The translations under genes and the position numbers were made by a program. Source: Phallus indusiatus (taxonomy: Eukaryota; Basidiomycota; Agaricomycetes; Phallales; Phallaceae). Taken from it: a stretch of DNA of 64,000 bases. The stretch covers positions 124,001 to 188,000 of the forward strand of contig JAQFWX010000024.1 of the NCBI GenBank assembly GCA_027605045.1, read 5' to 3'. Positions 57,407 through 64,000 of this stretch are shown piece after piece; within the stretch, counting starts at the first letter, position 1, and each line of letters opens with the position of its first letter. Below the pieces are notes generated by a model. It did not search any database. It saw only the letters and a list, made by a program, of their open reading frames with translations, and was not told the DNA's origin.

Positions 57407-59726
57407 TCAGGAGGGAACAAAACCAAGCACTTGTGAGAGATCAAGATCAAGATCAAATTCAAAATCAAAGAGAACTTTGAGAAACGTACGAGTTTTTTCG
57501 TAAATAAGTCGTCACTGAAGCTAGTCCAGATGCTCTTCGACGACGATTTGAATTTCGGGTCCAGGTAAACTCTCGCGAATGCATTCGTTTTGCTGAACCT
57601 CAGATGATTAGTGTTCTCAAAGAGCTTGGTGATATCGTCTTGCAGATAGTAACCATGGACGGATAACACGAGTTCGTCATCAATTGGTGTAATGAAATCT
57701 CGGAAAACACGAGACCTGTCGTCTCTAATGCAAATGGGAATTCTCGAGTCATTTTCGAGGTGAAGAATGAAGCCGGGGTAATCTCTAAATCCACCAACCG
57801 ATCCTTTGTTAGTTTCTTTGTTTTGTTTTGATGATTGGAATGTTACCTACCGTTTGGGAATAATCTGGTCATTGGGTTCGGAAGGTCTAAGAGCCGGAGA
57901 TGCACTGGTTTTGGAATTGGAATTGGAAGCAGAGTTAGATCGATTAATTGGTATGGGTGGCGACGCTTGTTTTCTGCCTTGTTCTGCGAGTGGTGACGAC
58001 AGTTTAGGTCGGAATGATATTGCTGAAGAGGGTGATGGAGACTTCAGTGAAGCAGAACGAGATATAGGGCGGGATGCGCCGTTCAAAGGAGCAGGTGAGA
58101 CAGGACTCGGAGACGACATTGAGCGTTGTTGTGTCTGTAATCGAGGCGGCGGGGTCGCTTAATGAAAGAATTAGAGATTCTACCTGCAAAACTGAGAAGT
58201 TCTTGCTCACTGTAACCGCCAGGGATAGAAATTGGAGGGAGGGCACCATTAGTGTTCGAGGTATCTTGCATGTCGCAGTCGTGTTCAGGCTCGGGCTTCT
58301 GCAAAAAGAGCAGAAAAAGAAAAAAAAGCACCGTCAATATCCCGGTTGCCCGTGCCGAGCAATGCCGAAGTAATATGCTTACCTCAGCAGGTAGATCGTC
58401 GTCCTCGTCCGAGGAGATCATGATAATCTCGGATTCAGGCTCGGGCTCTTCGGGTTTGAATTCTTTATGATCATCGTCAGATATATGGGACTCGGGTTCT
58501 TCCGGCTTTTCGGCGGCAGCGGCAGCGGCGTCGACGACGAGAATGTCGTCCACTTCAAGTCGATCAGCCTCCGAGGACGAAAATGACGCTGGCGGGAAGT
58601 CTTCAGTGTTTGGCGCTTCTACGGGGGTTGTAGGAATTGTCTCGACGATGTCGGAGTCTTCATAATCTGGAAGATCGTTGAGCACGGCTATTGGGGGTAA
58701 TCTCCATGCTGGGGTTATTTCTCTGTTCGTTGTTGTTGTGGCAATCTTGACATTGTTGAAAGAACGGTTGCCATTGGATAAACTCAATTGTTCGAAGGGC
58801 AGCGTTTGTTGGACGTCGTCGGCGTCTGTGCTAGTAAACCAGGGTGAGATTTGGTTTTAAAAAGGTGGTGTCAAGGACATGCTTACTGCTCTGTGTCGCT
58901 GTCGATCTGAATAGGCTCCACCGCGTATCGAGGAACTGTAATCACAGTGGGCGAATTCTCTACTACTGGCGTATATGACATCTTGTCATCCTCATCGTCA
59001 TCTTCATCGTCGTCGTTATTGTTAGTGGTGATGGTAGTGCTGGTAGTTGTGGTGGTGCTGGTACTGCGACTTCGCTTTCGCTTTCGTTTAGACGCACTGG
59101 AAGGAAGAGGAGACGCGACGCTGTTGAAGTAGATATAAAAAAGATTCATAAGGATTGAGTGAAAGAGACGCACCGTTTTTCTCCTCGTTTGCTGGATTTT
59201 CGTTTTCTTGAAAGAGGTGCATCTTGTTTGGATTTGGATTCATCTTAACCAAGAAATAATCGGAGATTAGTGTTACTTTATACGACAAAGGCTCTCTTGT
59301 GAACCTACCTATATACCTTTCGGTAGCGGGTATGAGAGACTTCAGGATATACGTTTCTGGGTCAATCCCATGAGAGTTCCAAAAGCGTTTCAAAATGAGT
59401 GGATCGTCCTGAAAGACTGGATGGAACTCGGACTCCAGCCTGAAGTGATGTAGCAATGTTACTATCGACGTCTCTCACGTTCAGTCCGGGGACACGATAT
59501 GGGTTTTCTTACGTTAGTGAATAATTTTTATCATCGAACCACTATATGTAAAATTAAAAGAAATGTTAAATATACTTTAAAAAGAAGAAAAGAAACCAAA
59601 AATGGGTACTTTGACGGTGAATACCTCATGGAACGAAGTGAATGTGAACACGAATATGTGATCTTTACTTGTGATGGTGACATACCCAATATCTACCATC
59701 TTCATCTGTACTGTACAATTGTGCAT
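57407..59726 (-). CDS. Nuclear-type protein of unknown function, 576 aa
   Basis: Ten exons fit in phase: 59726-59625, 59541-59513, 59439-59309, 59243-59174, 59120-58887, 58830-58383, 58298-58211, 58157-57851, 57784-57486 and 57429-57407. The start at 59726 directly follows an in-frame TGA. Layout: a structured N-terminus of about 90 residues (HEWFDDKNYSL ... FWNSHGIDPETY), two basic nuclear-localisation-like clusters (RKRKSSKRG and KRKRKRSR), a Thr run and Asp/Glu-rich tract, a long acidic disordered middle (58750-58390), and a Ser/Pro-rich stretch. A folded C-terminal part of about 100 residues follows (DYPGFILHLEND ... HGYYLQDDITKLF). I do not recognise the family. Nuclear location is inferred from composition. 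The exon model is my own reconstruction. Confidence 0.65.
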
Positions 59727-60488
59727 TCAGAATACGTTCTAAGGAAATCAATGAGATACAGAAGAAACCGCAATTAGAGAGAACATCTCACCAACAACGA
59801 AGCTCATTCAAGGGAATTATATCGCTGTTGAAGCAGCCTGAGCGTGGAAAACGCCGTCTGGCTGATGGTTCGATGTTGGTGATGATTGAATAAGCTTGGC
59901 GCCCTGGACATCTTTGGAATCGTCGAGAAAAAACATGCCAAACTCTGACAGTCGTGCTAGCGGCCGACTCAACGTACAAAGAATTTTGAACAAAGTGATC
60001 GTCCTGCCAGCTGTATACACGCGCGCACTGAAACGCCGCAATTACTGGTGCGATTAGTTCAATTTATGGCGTGACGTCATTGCTTAGTCATTATGAAGAT
60101 CTAATAATATTGAGAATCGTCGCAATATGGGGGTAAATCGTCGAAGATCGAATGAAATTGTCCAATGTGTTTAATAAAGTGGGGTACAACTTGGATACAA
60201 GCTATTTGTGTTATTACATTGGAAAAAAACCAAGATACAAGGCCAGCTTGGGATGGGATGCAGGGGATAGAATACAAAATGCTATGAGGATAATGTGACA
60301 TGCAGTATTGAAAGTACTAGTAGAAGGTATACGATGGAAATGAGAATGTCGTGAGACGGAGATGAAGATGAGGATTGCGCTTCTAGGAAGACGAAAAAAA
60401 TAGAGAGAATGAAGCAAAAACAGAGATAATGAAAAAACGAAGAGAGCGGGTGAAAAAAAAAACCATCCACGTAATTCTTTTAAATCAC
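59727..60488. other. Intergenic region
   Basis: About 760 bp between the start of one minus-strand gene and the stop of the next. No supportable gene. Presumably holds the promoter of the 576-aa protein gene and the 3' UTR of the RING gene. Confidence 0.5.
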
Positions 60489-62362
60489 TCATTCGGTTCT
60501 AAGCCAAACTGGTAACTCTAGCTGTCCAGCGTAAACAGGATATTCCAAAGAACCAGACCCAGAACTCTCGCCATTGACATGCAACATCGCATGAGTCAAA
60601 GAAAAGTCGACATCTTCGTCCTTTTCTTCTTTATTTTGTAATTCTAGTTTCTTCACATCGGTACCGCGCGTTTGCTCGCGTTCTTTGATCGCAGCTTCGT
60701 CGTCGACAGCATCAGAGGATGGATCAACCGAGCTTGAACGCGACCCAAAGAGACTCTCGACGATTTCTTCAACTGAACGTAGAGAACGAGAACGAGAAGA
60801 GTTGGGTACTGATGACGACACTGAGTTGAAGACATTGGAATGAGAGCATTGTTCTGAGTGCGAGGGAACTGGAACTGGCGATGGCGATGGTGATGGCGAT
60901 GCTCGAAGAGATTTAACGTCAGCTTCACTGTCATTTGCAAAGTCGACTTCGACGGGTCCTTCTATGCCTTCTTCTGAGACAGTGAAGATATCAATGCCTT
61001 CGAGAAAGTCGAGTTGTGGGGGTGGCTCCGGAGTTTCATTCCAAACTGGTCGTGGTCGTGATCTGACTTCGAAATCGGGTGTAGGTGATGATTCTCTAGA
61101 TGGAATTAACGTGTCAGTTTGTGAAGAAGTTCGAGGTAATGGTGCTGGTGTTGATGGTGCAAGAGATTGGTTTACAATTGGACCGGATGTGGTCGAAGGA
61201 ATAGAGCCACCGATATAGGGATAAGGATAAATACCCCTCGGCAAGCGACGACGACGACGACGCGGTATATTAGCATTCATATCTTCCGCATCTGCATCCG
61301 TAATATCTGCCGAAAGCCATCTTCTTCTAAGCTCAACTAGGCGTTCTTCAAAGGTAAACGAAGGAGCTGGGAGAAGTGGTACGGGACTCGGAGATTCATT
61401 ACGGCCCGATAACGGAATCGGAGCCTGTTCTTCGCGTTCTTCTTGTTCTTCTTGTTCTTCTTGTTGATAGTTATCAGCAAACGGATCAGCTAGAAAGATG
61501 CCCCTCCAGACATCGCGCCGTCGACCCCATCTCAAGTCTCTGTCCATCAGAGCCGTGGGTGACAAAGGGGTAGGACGTAGCTCGTCAATGACGTGCCGGA
61601 GAGTGTAATCAATGACAGGCCTGCGTCTGATGGTTGCCTTGCAGACGGGGCATTCTTTTTTGCAGTAAATCATGGAACGGAAACGATGGCGTCGTGGTAG
61701 CTCGGATAGGGATTGGGATCGAGAGACGGATAGGATTGGAGGGAAAGAAAGTCCGCCCTTTTCTTCACCACCGTTGTCAGAATCATCGTCCGTTGAGACC
61801 ATCCCATCATCGTATAATGGATACCAGTCTAGTTGGCGCGCTAATATGAAGCATCTCCTCAAACATTTTAGACAAGCGGAATGACCGCAGTCGAGACTGT
61901 TTAAGGTAGATGTCAGTCGGACAAAGGGGTAGAAGACAAAGGCGTAAAGGGGACATACATGTAAGGGTTTCTCATCGTATCCCTACAGATACTGCATTGA
62001 AGGCGTTCATGTACCTTTTGTATGATCTCTACATTGATACGAGCTTCCTGTTGAATAATGAAATGGGATAGTAAGTGTCGGTTGAAACAAAAGGGGACAG
62101 AAGAGCCCAAGGAGGAGGCCATATATAACGAGGCGAATTCGTTGAGTTCTTTTCTTACCTTCTCGAGTTCCAAGTAACGTTTAGTTATCTCATCGAGTTT
62201 CTCCTTCAGGTTTACTATGTCGTCGGTTCCCGCTGTCCAGAAACTGCTACTCTCGCCAACCTCTTCGCTTGGCTCAATGCGCGGCCTTTTAGCTACACCG
62301 CCAGGGCTGAGCTTCGAAGGTTGCGTGAGCGACTGTTTGCGTTTAGTAGAGACCGATGGCAT
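60489..62362 (-). CDS. RING-finger protein, probable E3 ubiquitin ligase, 566 aa
   Basis: Exons 62362-62159, 62047-61959 and 61896-60489, with phases consistent. The first intron (111 nt) keeps the frame without a stop, so its removal is inferred from GTAAGA and TTCAACAG. A short coiled-coil-like helix (residues about 50-82) precedes a C3HC4 RING: Cys86 and Cys89 (CSIC), Cys101, His103, Cys106 and Cys109 (CGHSACLKC), then Cys180 and Cys183 (CPVC). About 70 residues separate the sixth and seventh ligands, far more than usual. The insert is acidic and Ser-rich. The rest is low-complexity with Arg-rich (RRRRRRLPRG) and Ser/Pro-rich parts. RING proteins of this kind bring E2 enzymes to substrates. 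The substrate is unknown. Confidence 0.8.
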
Positions 62363-63014
62363 GGTTTATCTAATGTGCCCGGTTGTGAGATAGGACACGT
62401 GGTAAACAGGCATGGGGTAGGAGACGTGCCTTGAGAAGGTTGTAAAAGGTATAGGGATATGGTAAATTCGCGAAAGGACAGTAGTAGAATCTAAAATCGT
62501 TTCTTGGTCCCCAAATTTGTTAAAATAATCCATTTTTATACGTTTCTTGACGTTCCCAAACAAGCCTCTGTGGTCAGCCACGACAAAGCCAGGGTAAAGC
62601 CTTGTCCATAATTGTTCGGGCTAGAGAAACCATATCCTTGTCATATTCTTCGGAAAGATAATTAGCCGGGTGACTTTGAGCAGTTTAGACATGACCAGAG
62701 ACAAGAAGAGGAGGAAAACAAGAACATCGAACAAAATAATGAGTGAGTCACGCCAGGGCAGCACGACTGTAGACAACAACAGGCTGCATTTTGCGCCAAG
62801 CGCCCGGTTCTCTAACATGAAAGAGTGGAGTAAATCAGCGTGACAGTGACAAATCGTGACATTCAGCTTTACTCCGGATTTTTCCTGAAGACACTAAGTA
62901 TCCCCCCACCACACATCCCAAAGGTCCATCGATTCTCTCAGTTATTTCCATTCTCTTTCTCTCCCTTTTTTTAATCGTGCGGTGCCCCGTGCCATTCAAA
63001 TATATTCAACTGTG
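62363..63014. promoter_or_regulatory. Divergent intergenic region
   Basis: About 650 bp between the start codons of the RING gene (minus) and the RS/RD-rich gene (plus), so it must hold both promoters. A pyrimidine-rich tract (62935-62975) lies just before the second gene, a common feature near fungal transcription starts. No coding sequence supported. Confidence 0.5.
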
Positions 63015-64000
63015 ATGACTGACATTCCCTCAGGCATAAAGCGGTCCTATGAGGGTGAACATGAGGGATCATGGTTAAAGCGTCCGAGAGACGATGGGGC
63101 TCGCTCCCGTGATAAAAGAGATTCTTACAGAGACAGGGAAAGGGATAGGGATAGGGATTCGTCGTATCGAAGGGATAGGAGTCGAGAAAGGGAGAGAAGT
63201 CGAGGTGGGTATCACAGGGATGATGATTATCGTCGCCGCCACTCTAGAGAACGCGATCGCCACCGAGACAGAGATAGAACAAGGGACAGAGATCGCAGTA
63301 GGCCTATCTCTAAGGATGCGGCTCGACGTCGAGACGGTCATAACGAAAAGAACGGACATAGTCGACATAGATCCCGTAGTCGGCCCCTCGACGCTGAAGA
63401 AGAGAAACCTGTGGATGTGCTAAACTATAAAGATGGAGATTCAGAGATGGAAGAAGGCGAGTAAGTATGGTTTCAATTTGTAATTGTGCTCAGCTTCTGA
63501 AATTCCATTCTGTCTTAAAATAATCATCAAAGAATTGCTTCTGTTCCTCCCCCTCCGCCTAAGAAATATATGGGTCGAGCACCCATTACTCCAAAATCTC
63601 CATCACCACTACAACATCCTCACCCTTCAAAACCTTCAGAACCAAAGCCAGAACTAGAGCAACAACCTCCTCAACCTCCTCAACCACAGGCCGAGATTAA
63701 CATCACGACTCCACAAGAAGAACTAGACGAAGAATCGCTAGAGAAGCAGATGGCAGCACGTCGAGCACGCCGAGAAGCAATCCGTGCCAAATACGCAGCT
63801 ATTTCAACACCACTTGCTTCCCAATCACAATCACCCCGAGAAGAAACGCCAGTAGCCTCTATCAGGCCGATGGTCCACGATCTTACTTTAGAAGAGAAAG
63901 AAAAGCCAAAACTTTCTGTAGAACGTGATAGTACACCAGGACCTGGTCCATCTGGTCGCAGTACTGTTGCGCCTGCGCCTGCTTCTCGGTCAACTTCGCC
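63015..64000 (+). CDS. Arg/Asp/Ser-rich nuclear protein, 5' part (possible PRP4-type kinase)
   Basis: Partial gene running off the window. Exon 1 is 63015-63460. The intron runs from GTAAGT to TCAAAG (63461-63532), and exon 2 continues past 64000 in frame. The start chosen is MTDIPSGIKRSYEG. An in-frame upstream ATG at 62982 is possible. Residues 20-130 are dominated by RD, RE and RS dipeptides, as in splicing factors. Exon 2 gives a Pro-rich linker and then DEESLEKQMAARRARREAI, which resembles the charged segment preceding the kinase domain in PRP4-like splicing kinases. The kinase itself would lie beyond the window, so the assignment is tentative. A nuclear role in splicing is the most likely reading. 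Confidence 0.55.

Noticed and set aside
58947..59132. Plus-strand Ser/Val-rich ORF
   Set aside because: Antisense of the Thr and Asp/Glu tracts of the minus-strand 576-aa gene.
63075..63423. ORFs antisense to, or out of frame with, the RD/RS-rich exon
   Set aside because: Low-complexity Arg/Asp coding keeps other frames open by composition.

Overview
The window looks like nuclear DNA of a mushroom-forming basidiomycete (Agaricomycetes). Genes are split by many GT-AG introns of about 50-70 nt. The dominant protein family carries the DUF6535-type multi-pass membrane domain that I know from Agaricomycete genomes. Transposable elements are a Ty3-type chromovirus, a Helitron helicase relic, a copia-like LTR fragment and a small inverted-repeat element. 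No rRNA, tRNA or CRISPR array was recognised.

Layout. About 0.3-52.7 kb is an expanded, repeat-rich array of six DUF6535 copies. Copy A (plus strand, 271-1305) is a chimeric fragment. Copy B (5037-8297, minus) is broken by a 10-bp deletion and by an inverted-repeat element in its last exon. Copies C (24157-27463), D (32387-35664), E (40450-43763) and F (48220-51647), all minus, can be read as intact five-exon genes of 1023, 1014, 1022 and 998 residues. Between them lie three kinds of duplicated intergenic block. R-C, upstream of each gene, carries a conserved CCAAT/ATTGG cluster about 235-250 bp before the ATG. R-A carries decayed copies of another short gene. R-B has no recognisable gene. 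Downstream of copies E and F, R-A and R-B are joined in opposite orders, the signature of recombination inside the array.

Into one R-C/R-A junction a 9187-bp chromovirus has inserted (9589-18775), flanked by the 5-bp duplication GCAGC. Its LTRs are identical apart from one 5-bp indel. It has gag, protease, reverse transcriptase-RNase H, integrase with a chromodomain, and then an unusual two-ORF accessory module with its own TATA box. The striking point is that the element, LTRs and coding sequence alike, is packed almost end to end with short perfect inverted repeats. This is the most unusual signal in the window. Its reading frame is interrupted repeatedly, in gag-pol always at a run of four C.

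From about 54.5 kb the sequence changes to ordinary, apparently single-copy genes: an A1 aspartic protease without an obvious signal peptide (54514-56423, plus); a 576-residue nuclear-type protein of unknown function (57407-59726, minus); a RING-finger protein (60489-62362, minus); and the 5' part of an Arg/Asp/Ser-rich nuclear protein, possibly a PRP4-type splicing kinase (63015 to the window end, plus). The last two are divergently transcribed. Exon coordinates were deduced by hand from splice signals, reading phase and comparison among copies.
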